Below, piece after piece: positions 24,672 through 34,424 of a DNA stretch of 64,000 bases. Position 1 is the stretch's first letter. Each line of letters begins with the position of its first letter. Under the pieces are notes generated by a model that was given only the letters and a program-made list of their open reading frames with translations, was not told where the DNA came from and ran no database searches. The DNA lies in contig JBQTIX010000092.1 of assembly GCA_052387695.1 (NCBI GenBank), positions 1-64,000 of the forward strand, given 5' to 3'. The translations under genes were made by a program, and so were the position numbers. The stretch comes from Panacagrimonas sp052387695. GTDB taxonomy: Bacteria > Pseudomonadota > Gammaproteobacteria > Nevskiales > Nevskiaceae.

Positions 24672-24736
24672 GCGGAGCGTCTGGTCGGGTTCGACGGTCT
24701 TCATGGGCGTGGATATATGTATTGCGCCGGCACGAA

Positions 24737-24805
24737 TACGTCGTAGCGAAAGCGGTACAGCTCCGCTTTCTGCCCCTCGGTGATGGCTTCAAAGACTTCG
24801 AACAT
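24737..24805 (-). pseudogene. Duplicated 5' fragment of the cNMP protein gene
   Basis: From the ATG at 24805 the minus strand reads MFEVFEAITEGQK then AELYRFRYDV. This matches 21 of the first 23 residues encoded at 23592-23660. The reading then diverges and no cNMP domain follows. The two copies bracket brnTA and the DUF2283 gene, so a duplication or recombination created or split the locus. Confidence 0.7.
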
Positions 24806-24845
24806 GGTCGCGGCCTCGGTCCGTCGCATCCGTATCAGGTCGGGA

Positions 24846-25985
24846 TCAGCCGGCAGCCAGCTCATACAGAATGCCGAAAATCACCTGCTTGTCGTAGTCG
24901 AGTCCTTGCTCCTCTCCGTCCCGGTAGGTGAGCGCGGGTTTGAAATCGCCGTCGGTCTTGAACAGGAGCTGGGCCTGGTAGAGAGCCTGCCAATCACGGT
25001 CATCACCCTCGGTGGGCTTGCTCGCTTCTATATCTAGGTAAAGTCTGATCGCGTAGTCCTGTCCGCCGTTGGTTGAGCCCCGTTTCCACAGGTTGAACTT
25101 CGTGGAGGCGTCCAGCTTTATCACGTCGGATTCGATGTCGTCCGGCACTTCTCCGGACGACGTTTCGGTGTCCTTCACCGTGTAATAGCCGACACTCAAT
25201 CGAGGCCAGCTGTTCACCCAGCCCAGATCCGGTGTGAACCGGGTCATTCGCAGGCCGGCACCAAGAATGGCCTGATTGACACTCACCCTCTGCTCGTCCT
25301 GCGTGAAGTATCCGTAGCGGTAGCGCAGGTCGCCGAAAATCCCGATCGACAGTCGTGGCTGGGGGAAAATCAGCGTGACGCAGTCACGGACCCGCACCGG
25401 CTTGAGTTGAACGCTGACGGTCTGACGACACTTCTCCAATCGTTCTTTGGAATCCTCCAGCACCTTACGAGCGGTTTCCGGGGTCACGGCGCGGTAATCC
25501 TGTTCGGAACGCATCCATAGCCAGTCCAAGCCCGGACGTAGGTTGACGCTGACATTGTTGTTGGCCTCGTCTCCTCCGGCCCAGCCACCATCCACAACGT
25601 AGCCGAGCGACGTTGTGTAGCCGGTGATTGATCCTGGCTCCTTGGCCAGCCAGTTCAGCGGCGCGGTCGAGAGTTCGCGAAAAATATGCCTGCCTTCGCC
25701 TTTTAGCGTGGTGCCGTAAAAGCCATCTTCGGTAGGGCCGAACGTGAGCCGCAGCGGCCCGATGTCGAGCTTTTTCTCATCGCTTGCAACATCTGCGGCA
25801 TCCTCTCCGGCGGCTTGCGGAGCCGCCTTCGCGACCTCGCTTTTCTGCTGCTCAGGGCTGCCAAAGAGCAGTGCGCTGATCGAGACCGCATTCGGCTGCG
25901 GATTGAGATTAGGTGTTTGTGCTACCACCGCAGGTGCAGCGAGCGCTGCGAGCATCAAGAGGGTCAATCGGGCACTAGGCGACAT
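24846..25985 (-). CDS. Secreted, probably outer-membrane beta-barrel protein of unknown family
   Basis: The 379-residue product has a signal peptide (LTLLMLAALAAPAVVAQ), then a Glu/Ala-rich segment to about residue 75. The rest alternates aromatic and polar residues in barrel-like strands: RLTFGPTEDGFYGTTL, VNLRPGLDWLWM, RLSIGIFGDLRYRYGYF, WPRLSVGYYTVKD, YAIRLYLDIEAS and VIFGILYELAAG. A terminal aromatic is not at the very end. Two cysteines (EKCRQ, RDCVT) may pair. I do not recognise the family. The gene overlaps the end of the upstream 144-codon gene by 11 bases, so the two form an operon. Confidence 0.7.
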   Translation of the reverse strand: MSPSARLTLLMLAALAAPAVVAQTPNLNPQPNAVSISALLFGSPEQQKSEVAKAAPQAAGEDAADVASDEKKLDIGPLRLTFGPTEDGFYGTTLKGEGRHIFRELSTAPLNWLAKEPGSITGYTTSLGYVVDGGWAGGDEANNNVSVNLRPGLDWLWMRSEQDYRAVTPETARKVLEDSKERLEKCRQTVSVQLKPVRVRDCVTLIFPQPRLSIGIFGDLRYRYGYFTQDEQRVSVNQAILGAGLRMTRFTPDLGWVNSWPRLSVGYYTVKDTETSSGEVPDDIESDVIKLDASTKFNLWKRGSTNGGQDYAIRLYLDIEASKPTEGDDRDWQALYQAQLLFKTDGDFKPALTYRDGEEQGLDYDKQVIFGILYELAAG

Positions 25986-26409
25986 GGATGAGGCTCCTGA
26001 CCGCCATCAAGGGCAGCGGCTCGCTGATGACGGGCCGTATGTGGGTAGCGATCTCGATTCGCAATTTTTCGATGGTGGTCGTCGCTTTCACTTGTTCGTC
26101 GGTGATGCCACCCCATCGCAGCCCATAGTTGGCGCAGGGCTGCGGCATCGTCAGGTTGATGTAGTCGGCAATCGCGGCAGCGTGATCGGTGGTCGCCTGC
26201 GTGATGTCCATGGCGGGATCGACCCAGCCGTCAACCGCAAACATTGCAGCCACACAGTCAAACGAGACCGACCAAATCGCGAGGTCGTCATCCACGGGGG
26301 CCGCAGCCCTCGCGAATTGAAGTTTTTTGTTGTTGGCAAACTTTTCCTGCTTCCTGGCGCAGGACGAAAACGCCGAGTGGCATGACAGCAACATCTTTCT
26401 TTCGGACAT
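25975..26409 (-). CDS. Hypothetical protein coupled to the beta-barrel gene
   Basis: The 144-residue product begins MSERKMLLSCHSAFSSCARK. A middle part DDLAIWSVSFDCVAAMFAVDGWVDPAMDI and the end VKATTTIEKLRIEIATHIRP follow. No signal peptide or known domain is clear, and internal starts cannot be ruled out. Translational overlap with the next gene and shared strand are the main support for it being real. Confidence 0.5.
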   Translation of the reverse strand: MSERKMLLSCHSAFSSCARKQEKFANNKKLQFARAAAPVDDDLAIWSVSFDCVAAMFAVDGWVDPAMDITQATTDHAAAIADYINLTMPQPCANYGLRWGGITDEQVKATTTIEKLRIEIATHIRPVISEPLPLMAVRSLIHVA

Positions 26410-26689
26410 GACTGAACTCCTTTAGATAGGTACCGCGGCCACGCCGAAGCGGATGTGCTCCGACGATGGCCGCCAGACTGCCAACGCAACCGCTCCAAAT
26501 CCTGACGAAATCCTGAATTTTTCCTGAAATATTTCTGAATCGGCGCCTTGAAGCGATGACGCGCCGCCGGTTTGGCGGCCGCGCGGAATTCCCGCGGGTC
26601 TTCTGTGCCGCATGAATGCGGTCCACATCTGAACGGCCCGAAATTTTTCTGACCCGGCAAAAGCGCTGACCCGGTGCAACGCAGGTATG
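26410..26689. other. Intergenic region between divergent hypothetical and toxin genes
   Basis: No supported gene. It has a relatively AT-richer patch (26500-26540, 26640-26650) that could hold promoters for both directions. Confidence 0.4.
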
Positions 26690-26730
26690 TGAACTACGGT
26701 TGGCAATGGCTCGGGCTTGAACTACAGTTG
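26690..26730 (+). promoter_or_regulatory. Direct repeats upstream of a toxin gene
   Basis: TGAACTACGGTTG at 26690 recurs as TGAACTACAGTTG at 26718, with one mismatch and a 28-base spacing. They end just before the toxin start and are candidate binding sites for the helix-turn-helix antitoxin. Confidence 0.4.
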
Positions 26731-26734
26731 CCGC

Positions 26735-27031
26735 GTGATCGAACTCGTCAAGAGCACCAGCTTCGACCGATGGCTGCACGAGCTGCGTGACCGCCGGGCC
26801 GCGGTCCGGGTGCAGGCCCGGCTGGATCGTCTGGCCGCGGGCAATCCGGGTGATGTGAAACCGGTTGGAGAGGGCATCTCCGAGATGCGGATTGATTACG
26901 GGCCCGGTTACCGGGTGTATTTCATGCGGCGTGGCCTGTTGCTGGTGGTTCTGCTCTGTGGTGGCGACAAGTCCACGCAGGACCAGGACATCGTTCTGGC
27001 CAAGACCATCGCCGCGCAGTGGAAGGACTGA
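26735..27031 (+). CDS. RelE/HigB-like toxin (addiction module killer protein family)
   Basis: The 98-residue protein reads VIELVKSTSFDRWLHELRD, then RRAAVRVQARLDRLAAGNPGDVKPVGEGISEMRIDYGPGYRVYFMRRG and LLCGGDKSTQDQDI. This is the Gp49-like/HigB subfamily of RelE-fold ribosome-dependent RNases. GTG at 26735 is preferred over the TTG at 26717 because the conserved domain starts there. Its antitoxin follows after three bases. Confidence 0.88.
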   Translation: MIELVKSTSFDRWLHELRDRRAAVRVQARLDRLAAGNPGDVKPVGEGISEMRIDYGPGYRVYFMRRGLLLVVLLCGGDKSTQDQDIVLAKTIAAQWKD

Positions 27032-27034
27032 CTC

Positions 27035-27328
27035 ATGACCAGCGAATCGTTCAGTCGCTACGACACCGCCGACTACCTCAAGACGGAAGACGACGTCACG
27101 GCCTACCTGGAAGCGGTGATGGAAGAGGGCGGCGATGATCCCGCCTTCATCGCCCGAGCGTTGGGCGTGGTGGCCCGCGCCCGCAACATGAGCCAGCTCG
27201 CGCGGGACACGGGCCTGACCCGCGAGGGGCTGTACAAGGCGCTGTCCGGAGAAGGCAACCCCAGCTTTGCCACAGTGATGAAAGTGGCTCGTGCGCTGGG
27301 TTTGCGGATGACGTTTCGGCCCGTCTGA
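27035..27328 (+). CDS. Helix-turn-helix antitoxin (addiction module antidote family)
   Basis: The 97-residue product starts with FSRYDTADYLKTEDDVTAYL. The helix-turn-helix is MSQLARDTGLTREGLYKALSGEGNPSFATVMKVARALGL. This layout is that of the antidote proteins paired with Gp49-like toxins, where the antitoxin is second. Confidence 0.9.
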   Translation: MTSESFSRYDTADYLKTEDDVTAYLEAVMEEGGDDPAFIARALGVVARARNMSQLARDTGLTREGLYKALSGEGNPSFATVMKVARALGLRMTFRPV

Positions 27329-27663
27329 CTGCAGCGTCGCGGCAGGCACAGTGCTGTGAGCGGCGGGCCGGTGGTGAAAGCTGATGGCGTCCATATCCGT
27401 GAGTTGTTCCGGGCGATTGATAAGGCGGTGGCAGTAGGTCCGGCGCATTCGCGCGCGCTACGCTGTGTCCATCGGCCCCAAATTCGGTGTCGTCATGCTG
27501 CCCGGCGAGCAAAGCGGCGAACATTCACCTGATGGCTTAGCCGAAGGAGGGGTCGCGGGAGCCACGGCCTGGTCGATGGTCGTAGCCAAGCGGCCAGTTC
27601 CCATTCCTGCCCGGCGGTTGCATCCTGTGACGGGTCTGCCAGCCGGTCGGGGTGCCCGAGGAA
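27329..27663. other. Intergenic region before the hybrid kinase
   Basis: No supported gene or repeat is seen. Open frames here are out-of-frame extensions of the kinase gene. Confidence 0.4.
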
Positions 27664-29442
27664 ATGTCAGAGTCAGAGCACGAACGGCTGCAGGTGGGTG
27701 TGGACGCACCCCTGAGATCGATCGAGGGCGAACTGATCGCGCTGATCGCGGCGAACGAACACCGGCTGAAACACTTCACCGTGTTCGGTTCTGCCGGTGC
27801 CACCACGATCCTTCTGATGAACGTTCCGGCGTTCTACGCGCTGGGCTGGTGGCTGTTGATCACCACGACGCTTTACGGACGCGTCAAATTGATCGACCGC
27901 GCGCGCCACGACCCCGCGCTATCCGATCCGCAGCGGCTGCGCCTTATCTTCTGGCTGCGCACGTGGACGGCCATGGTCCAGTCGCTGCTGATGGGCTTCG
28001 TTCCCTTCGTGCCGGTCCACGTTGGGGCCTTGCTGAGCATTTACCTGGCCGGCATGTGTACGGGCAATACCGCCAACACCGCGGGGTACCGTCCGGTTGT
28101 GACCGCTTACAACTGTATTGCGATGGGCGCGCTGAGTTGTGCCTGGGAGTTCACGCCAGACCCCGCACGGGGCTGGCTCGACCGGCTCCTGTTCGTGGTG
28201 CTGATCGCGGTGTACACCAAGGTGTTGCTCGGTTTTGCCAGTGGGACTTACCAGGTGTTCGTGGAGTCCTACCGGATCCGGCTGGAGCGATGGGATCTGA
28301 ACCAGCGCCTGGCCGCAGCGCTGGCAACGGCCGAGGCCGCGAGCCGCGCCAAGACCCGGTTCCTGGCGTCCGCGAGCCACGACCTGCGCCAGCCGATCCA
28401 TGCGTTGTCCTTGTTCAGCGGCTCGATGCAGATGCGTCCGCTGGACCCGCGCAGCGCCGCCATCGCGCAGCAGATCGACAAGTCGGTGAAGGTTCTGGGC
28501 GCGCAACTGGACGCCCTGCTCGATATTTCCCGGCTCGATGCCGGCGTGGTCCGATCGTCGATCGAATCCATCGACCTGTCCGGCGTCCTCTCGCAACTGG
28601 CGGAGGAGTACCGCCCGCAGGCGGAGCACAAGGGTTTGCGCCTGAGCCTGTCCAGCCCGGAAGAGCTGTGGGTGCGAAGCGATTCGCTGCTGTTGCGGCG
28701 GGTGCTGGCCAATCTGCTGTCGAACGCGATCAAGTTCACCGGGGAGGGTCTGGTCGAGCTGGCCGCCGAGCGGTCGTCGACCGGGTGCCGGGTCTGGATA
28801 CGGGACACCGGCCCGGGAATTCCGGTGGAAGAACAGGAGCGGGTCTTCGAGGAGTTCTACCAGCTCGGCAATGCGGAGCGGGACCGCGCGCGTGGCCTGG
28901 GCCTGGGGCTGTCCATCGCCCGCCGGCTGAGCGAGCTGTTGCAATTGAATCTGCGCATGGAATCGGTAGAAGGCTCGGGCACCCGCTTCACGCTGGAACT
29001 GCCGCTGGCGCGACCGCAGGAGCAACCCATCCCCAGGCTGACCGAGGAGGACGGGCCCGCGATTCAGGGCATCGACGTACTGGTGGTGGATGACGAGGAG
29101 GACGTGCGCCTGGGCATGCGGACCCTGCTGGAGGAGATGGGTTTCGGCGTGCAGGTGGCGGCCTCGACCGACGGCGCGGTTGAGTGCTCGCGCACGTTCA
29201 CGCCGTCGATCGTCCTCGCCGACTTTCGTCTGGCCGGCGCCGACGATGGCCTGAAGACGGTCCGTGCCCTGCGCCGCGTCTGGCCGGAACTGCCGGCGCT
29301 GCTGGTGAGCGGCGACACCGCCCCGGACCGCCTGCGCGAGGCGCTGACGGAGGGGATCGAGCTGCTGCACAAGCCGGTGGCGGCGGATCTATTGCGGGAG
29401 TCGGTCCTGAAAGCGGTCGCTGCTCACGCCGCCGTGAGCTAA
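27664..29442 (+). CDS. Hybrid sensor histidine kinase with receiver domain
   Basis: The 592-residue inner-membrane kinase has about six N-terminal helices (residues 40-190) without a clear periplasmic sensor domain. A dimerisation/H-box follows, ASHDLRQPIHALSLF, with His239 as phospho-acceptor. ATPase boxes are N (NLLSNAIKFT), G1 (DTGPGIP), F (FEEFYQLG) and G2 (GLGLGLSIARRL). The receiver domain has the acidic cluster VVDDEED, the phospho-aspartate in ADFRLAG (about D520) and LHKPV. The DLRQP H-box is typical of kinases that control a LuxR or similar partner encoded elsewhere. Start ATG 27664, or GTG 27652. No partner regulator is adjacent. Confidence 0.92.
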   Translation: MSESEHERLQVGVDAPLRSIEGELIALIAANEHRLKHFTVFGSAGATTILLMNVPAFYALGWWLLITTTLYGRVKLIDRARHDPALSDPQRLRLIFWLRTWTAMVQSLLMGFVPFVPVHVGALLSIYLAGMCTGNTANTAGYRPVVTAYNCIAMGALSCAWEFTPDPARGWLDRLLFVVLIAVYTKVLLGFASGTYQVFVESYRIRLERWDLNQRLAAALATAEAASRAKTRFLASASHDLRQPIHALSLFSGSMQMRPLDPRSAAIAQQIDKSVKVLGAQLDALLDISRLDAGVVRSSIESIDLSGVLSQLAEEYRPQAEHKGLRLSLSSPEELWVRSDSLLLRRVLANLLSNAIKFTGEGLVELAAERSSTGCRVWIRDTGPGIPVEEQERVFEEFYQLGNAERDRARGLGLGLSIARRLSELLQLNLRMESVEGSGTRFTLELPLARPQEQPIPRLTEEDGPAIQGIDVLVVDDEEDVRLGMRTLLEEMGFGVQVAASTDGAVECSRTFTPSIVLADFRLAGADDGLKTVRALRRVWPELPALLVSGDTAPDRLREALTEGIELLHKPVAADLLRESVLKAVAAHAAVS

Positions 29443-29449
29443 GAATCTG

Positions 29450-29993
29450 CTGCACAGGTCCGACTTCACCGGCAGGTCGGATGTAGGTCGGATCAAGCCC
29501 GCGTGCTTTTCGCGGGCGGATCCGACATGCGCCCTTCGGCAGGGGCGCGCAGTGTCGGTTCCGCCTTCGGCTTGAACCGACCTACGGGCTAGCCCGAAGA
29601 ATGCACCGGCCGGGCGTAGGTCGGATCAAGCCCGCACGCTTTTCGCGGGCGGATCCGACATGCGAGGTTCGTAAATCGCGCCCCTGCTGCGAGCGCCACG
29701 TCGGTTCCGCCTTCGGCTTGAACCGACCTACGGGCTAGCCCGAACAATGCACCGGCCGGGCGTAGGTCGGATCAAGCCCGCACGCTTTTCGCGGGCGGAT
29801 CCGACGTGCGAGGTTCGTAAGTCGTGCGGCTGCTGCGAGCGCCACGTCGGTTCCGCCTTCGGCTTGAACCGACCTACGGGCTAACCCGAAGAATGCACCG
29901 GCCGGGCGTAGGTCGGATCAAGCCCGCACGCTTTTCGCGGGCGGATCCGACACGCGAGGTTCGTAAATCGTGCGGCTGCTGCGCGCGCCACAT
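29450..29993. repeat. Tandem array of four REP-like doublet units, 146-bp period
   Basis: A CTGCACAGGTC end starts the array. Units begin with GTAGGTCGGATCAAGCC at 29483, 29616, 29762 and 29908, spaced 133, 146 and 146 bases. Each pairs an AT/AT-type hairpin (TCGGATC...GATCCGA) with a GTCGGTTCC...GGAACCGAC-type hairpin, except the last, which is cut short. Units 2-4 are nearly identical (GAATGCACCGGCCGGGC linker), which shows recent local duplication. No gene lies between 29443 and 30123. Confidence 0.92.
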
Positions 29994-30123
29994 CGACGGG
30001 CCCTGGCTTACAGTTTTCGCGGCGAGCGTCGCTGAAAGATCAGATGCAGTGAGCATTCGATTCACCCCCACAGTCCGTATCCTTCGTGTGAAACTCGCGC
30101 CGGACAATCAGGGGAGCTAGGAG

Positions 30124-30930
30124 ATGATGACCCGATCGGTCTGGATGGGATTGGGCTTTGGCATTGTGCTGCTGGTCGGCGCGCTGGTGTATTTCAATCT
30201 CGAAAAGACGCCGCCGGTCGTGCCCGCGCTGGAAACGCCGGAGCCGGTCGTGGCCGAGCCGCCGGCCGCCCCAAGCGTGCCGGCGCCGCCAGAAATTCTG
30301 CACCCCGTTCCCGCTGGCACAGAGGCGGCCAGCCTTCCGCCGCTGGAAGGCAGCGACAGCAGCTTCAAGCCCGCGCTGCAGGAAGCCCTGGGTGGCAAGG
30401 CGCCGCTGGAAACCCTGCTGGTTCCGCGCGAGATCATCCGCCGGCTGGTGCTCAACATCGACTCGCTCGACCGCGATCCCGCGCCACTGTGGTTGCGCAG
30501 CGTGCCGCGGGTGCCCGGACTGTTCCAGGCGCAAAAGGACGGTGAGGAGGCGCTGGCGATCACGGCGTCCAACGCGCAGCGATACCGCCTGCTGATGCAG
30601 GCCATCAAGGCCGTCGATGTCTCGAAATCGACCGCGCTGTATCTGCGCTGGTACCCGCTATTCCAGAAGGCCTGGAGCGGTATCCGCACCGAGGGGCCGG
30701 TGCAGTTCAACGACCGGCTGGTGGAGATCATCGACCATCTGCTGGAGACGCCCGAGCTGGCCGAACCGATCCCCCTGGTCCGGCCCAAGGTGCTGTACCT
30801 GTACGCCGATCCTGAATTGGAGGAGAGCTCCAGCGGCCAGAAAGCCCTGCTGCGACTGGGGCAGAGCAATGCCGCGGTGATCAAGGCCAGGCTGCGTGAG
30901 ATCCGTGCGGCGATCGCCACCGGCGGGTGA
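30124..30930 (+). CDS. DUF3014 domain protein
   Basis: The 268-residue product has one N-terminal membrane helix (VWMGLGFGIVLLVGALVYF) and a Pro-rich periplasmic linker to about residue 70. The DUF3014 domain follows: LETLLVPREIIRRLVLNIDSLDR, RYRLLMQAIKAVDVSK, LYLRWYPLFQKAWSGI and FNDRLVEIIDHLLETPE. The family is envelope-located and of unknown function. It precedes the moxR/Bat operon on the same strand but is separated from it by an inverted-repeat element. Confidence 0.85.
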   Translation: MMTRSVWMGLGFGIVLLVGALVYFNLEKTPPVVPALETPEPVVAEPPAAPSVPAPPEILHPVPAGTEAASLPPLEGSDSSFKPALQEALGGKAPLETLLVPREIIRRLVLNIDSLDRDPAPLWLRSVPRVPGLFQAQKDGEEALAITASNAQRYRLLMQAIKAVDVSKSTALYLRWYPLFQKAWSGIRTEGPVQFNDRLVEIIDHLLETPELAEPIPLVRPKVLYLYADPELEESSSGQKALLRLGQSNAAVIKARLREIRAAIATGG

Positions 30931-30995
30931 GTGGCTTTTCGTCCGGGAACTAAACCCCGGCTCGCCCGTTCTATCGCCCTGCTCCACGCCCCCGC

Positions 30996-31079
30996 AGGAG
31001 GGGCTTCAGCCCCGACCGCCGCTCGCAGATTCGACCGAGATCCTGTCGTCGGGCGACGGTCGGGGCTGAAGCCCCTCCT
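30996..31079. repeat. Inverted repeat, 23-bp perfect arms (GGGGCTTCAGCCCC type)
   Basis: AGGAGGGGCTTCAGCCCCG continues to 31018 and is matched exactly by its reverse complement at 31057-31079. Each arm is itself palindromic. It ends four bases before the first possible moxR ATG and could act as terminator for the DUF3014 gene. Confidence 0.9.
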
Positions 31080-31082
31080 ACA

Positions 31083-32083
<1,001 letters not shown>

Positions 32084-32087
<4 letters not shown>

Positions 32088-32995
32088 CCTTGTTGCCGGA
32101 CCTCGAAGAGCTGGTCGCCCTGCGCGGCGCGGCCCAGAGCCTTAGCCTGAGATCGCACCGCTCCGCACTGGCGCGCCTGCAGGGCAGCCACCGCAGCGCG
32201 CAGCGTGGGCGCGGGCTGGAGTTCGAGGAGGTGCGTCCGTATGCCATCGGCGACGACGCGCGCAGCATCGACTGGCGGGTGACTGCGCGACGCGGGCGGC
32301 CGCACACCAAGCTGTACCGCGAAGATCGCGAGCGCCCGGTCTGGTTGCTGGTGGATCTGCACGCGGGCCTGTTCTTCGGCAGCAAGCGGCAATTCAAGTC
32401 TGCGCTGATGCTGCGGGCGGCGGCCCTGCTCGGCTGGGCCGCGGTGCGTGGCGGCGATCGGCTCGGTGCCGTCATCACGACCGGCACGGAGACGGCGCCG
32501 CAGATTTTTCCGCCGCATGGCCGCGAAGCGGGCATATTGCCGATTCTCGAAGCGCTGGTCGAAGGGCAGCCGCGTGCACCCGTTGCAGTGAATCCGGCCG
32601 GCGGCCTGCGTGCCGCGCTCGCCACCCTGCAACCGTTGCTCAGGCCCGGCAGCCTGGTGCTGGTATTGAGTGATTTCAGCGGTCTCGACCCCGAGGTCGA
32701 GACCCTTCTCGCCGGCGTGATGGCCCGCTGCGACGGCCATCTGCTGTGGATCACCGATCCGCTCGAAGCCGCCGGCCTGCCCGCGGGCGAGTTCCGCGTC
32801 GGCCTGCCCGGTCGCCTGTGGTGGCTGGACGGTGCGCGCAGCCGCAGGCCCTGGCAGGAAGCCTGGTCGGCGCGCGAACAGGGTCTGGATCAACTCGCCC
32901 GGCGCCTCAACCTGCCCCTCACACGCCTGGACACGCCGGACGACGTGACCCGCACCCTTCCTCCCTTGTTGAGAGCGCCGGCATGGGCGGCGTGA
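32084..32995 (+). CDS. DUF58 domain protein
   Basis: The 303-residue product carries the DUF58 signature RGLEFEEVRPYAIGDDARSIDWRVTARRGRPHTKLYREDRERPVW. The VWA-like fold with LVLVLSDFSGLDPEVE follows. It is cytoplasmic and works with MoxR. GTG start overlapping the moxR stop by four bases. Confidence 0.93.
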
Positions 32996-33450
32996 ACGCG
33001 GACCTGCTGGCGCAACTGGCGGCGCCTCACGCGCTGCCACCGCCCGGATGGTGGCCGCCGGCGCCGGGCTGGTGGGTGCTGGCCGCCCTGTTGCTAGTGC
33101 TGATCGCGACGATGACCTACCGCTATCGCCGCCGCATATCGCGCCTGCGTCGCGCGGCCCTGGCCGAACTCGGACAGCTCGAGGGCGCCGACGACGAGAT
33201 CGTGCTGGCGCGGGGGCTGGAGCAGTTGCTCCGTCGCTATGCGCTGGCGCGCTTCGATCGGGAGCAGGTCGCGCGCCTGAGCGGCGAGGCCTGGATCGCG
33301 TTCGTGGTCGCTCACGGCGGCGCGGCCTGGTCGGGTGACGTGGGTCGGGCGCTGTTGCGCGCGGCCTACGGCGGCGCCACCCGTGCCGACCGGGCGCGGT
33401 GGATCGAGGGTGCGCGGGACTTTCTCAACAAGGCGCGGCCCGCGACGTGA
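32983..33450 (+). CDS. DUF4381 domain protein
   Basis: The 155-residue product has PPGWWPPAPGWWVLAALLLVLIA as Trp-rich lead-in plus membrane helix near residues 20-42. A basic cytoplasmic stretch RYRRRISRLRRAALAEL and LEQLLRRYALARF follow. This is the DUF4381 partner usual in MoxR-Bat operons. It overlaps the DUF58 gene by 13 bases and the next gene by four. Confidence 0.88.
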   Translation: MGGVNADLLAQLAAPHALPPPGWWPPAPGWWVLAALLLVLIATMTYRYRRRISRLRRAALAELGQLEGADDEIVLARGLEQLLRRYALARFDREQVARLSGEAWIAFVVAHGGAAWSGDVGRALLRAAYGGATRADRARWIEGARDFLNKARPAT

Positions 33451-34424
33451 TCCATCTCGCCTGGCCCTGGATGTTGCTTCTGCTGCCGCTGCCCTGGCTG
33501 CTGAACCGCTGGCTGCCGCCTGCACCACCCCAGGGTGCGGCGCTGTACCTGCCGTTTGCGGCGCACCTGACTTCGGACGGCCTGCCGGACGTACGGGCGC
33601 GACCGCCTGCTCGAAAAATCCTGTTCGTGCTGATCTGGCTGCTGCTGCTCGGTGCTTCGATGCGCCCGCAGTGGCTGGGCGAGCCGGAGCCGGTGCCGAG
33701 CACCGGGCGGCGGCTGCTGCTGGCGGTGGACGTGTCCGGCTCGATGGGTGCCCAGGACATGGCCGGGGATCTGACCCGCCTGCAAGTGGTGCAGAAAGTG
33801 GCCGGAGATTTCATCGGCCGGCGTCATGGCGACCAGGTCGGGCTGATCCTGTTCGGTACGCAGCCCTACCTGCAGGCACCGCTGACGGCCGATCTGGCGA
33901 CGGTCAGCGAGTTCCTGCAACAGACGATGCTCGGGGTTGCCGGCCAACAGACCGCGGTTGGCGACGCCATCGGCCTCGCGCTCAAGCGGCTGCGTGATGA
34001 CAAGTCTCCGGAGCGCAAGGCCGGAGACACGGTGCTGATCCTGCTCACCGACGGCCGCAGCAACGCCGGTGCGATGCCGCCCCTGCAAGCGGCGAAACTG
34101 GCGGCCGAGGCCGGGTTGAAGGTCTACACCATCGGCGTGGGCAGCGATGGATCGGACCGTTTCTTCGGGCTGGGTGGCGGCAACCGCGATCTCGACGAGG
34201 ACACGCTCAAGGCCATCGCCGGGACGACCCACGCAGAATACTTTCGAGCCACCGACGCCGACGCGCTGGGACAGGTCTATCAGCGCATCGACGAACTCGA
34301 GCCCAGCGCCGGCCGCGAGCAGTGGTACCGGCCGAGCACGGAATGGTTTCCCTGGCCGCTGGCGGCGGCGCTCCTGCTGAGCGTGCCCGCCCTCCTGCTG
34401 GGCGATCGCCGCGCATGGACCTGA
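33447..34424 (+). CDS. batA: VWA domain membrane protein (BatA-like)
   Basis: The 325-residue product has two N-terminal hydrophobic segments. The von Willebrand A domain has a complete MIDAS start DVSGSMGAQDM near residue 95, then LLTDGRSNAG and TIGVGSDG. A C-terminal helix (WPLAAALLLSVPALLLG) closes it. It should sit in the inner membrane with the VWA domain in the periplasm, binding Mg2+ and a partner. GTG start at 33447 overlaps the upstream stop. Confidence 0.9.
   Translation: MIHLAWPWMLLLLPLPWLLNRWLPPAPPQGAALYLPFAAHLTSDGLPDVRARPPARKILFVLIWLLLLGASMRPQWLGEPEPVPSTGRRLLLAVDVSGSMGAQDMAGDLTRLQVVQKVAGDFIGRRHGDQVGLILFGTQPYLQAPLTADLATVSEFLQQTMLGVAGQQTAVGDAIGLALKRLRDDKSPERKAGDTVLILLTDGRSNAGAMPPLQAAKLAAEAGLKVYTIGVGSDGSDRFFGLGGGNRDLDEDTLKAIAGTTHAEYFRATDADALGQVYQRIDELEPSAGREQWYRPSTEWFPWPLAAALLLSVPALLLGDRRAWT

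Noticed and set aside
23775..24704. Minus-strand frame of 309 codons across brnTA
   Set aside because: It is antisense to recognisable BrnT, BrnA and DUF2283 coding sequence.
27465..29093. Plus-strand frame of 542 codons overlapping the histidine kinase
   Set aside because: It is out of frame with all kinase motifs and Arg/Ala/Gly-rich, a shadow frame.
29450..29993. Regularly spaced repeats that might suggest a CRISPR array
   Set aside because: The unit is about 146 bp with palindromic halves, spacers are conserved and there are no cas genes; it is a tandem REP-like array.
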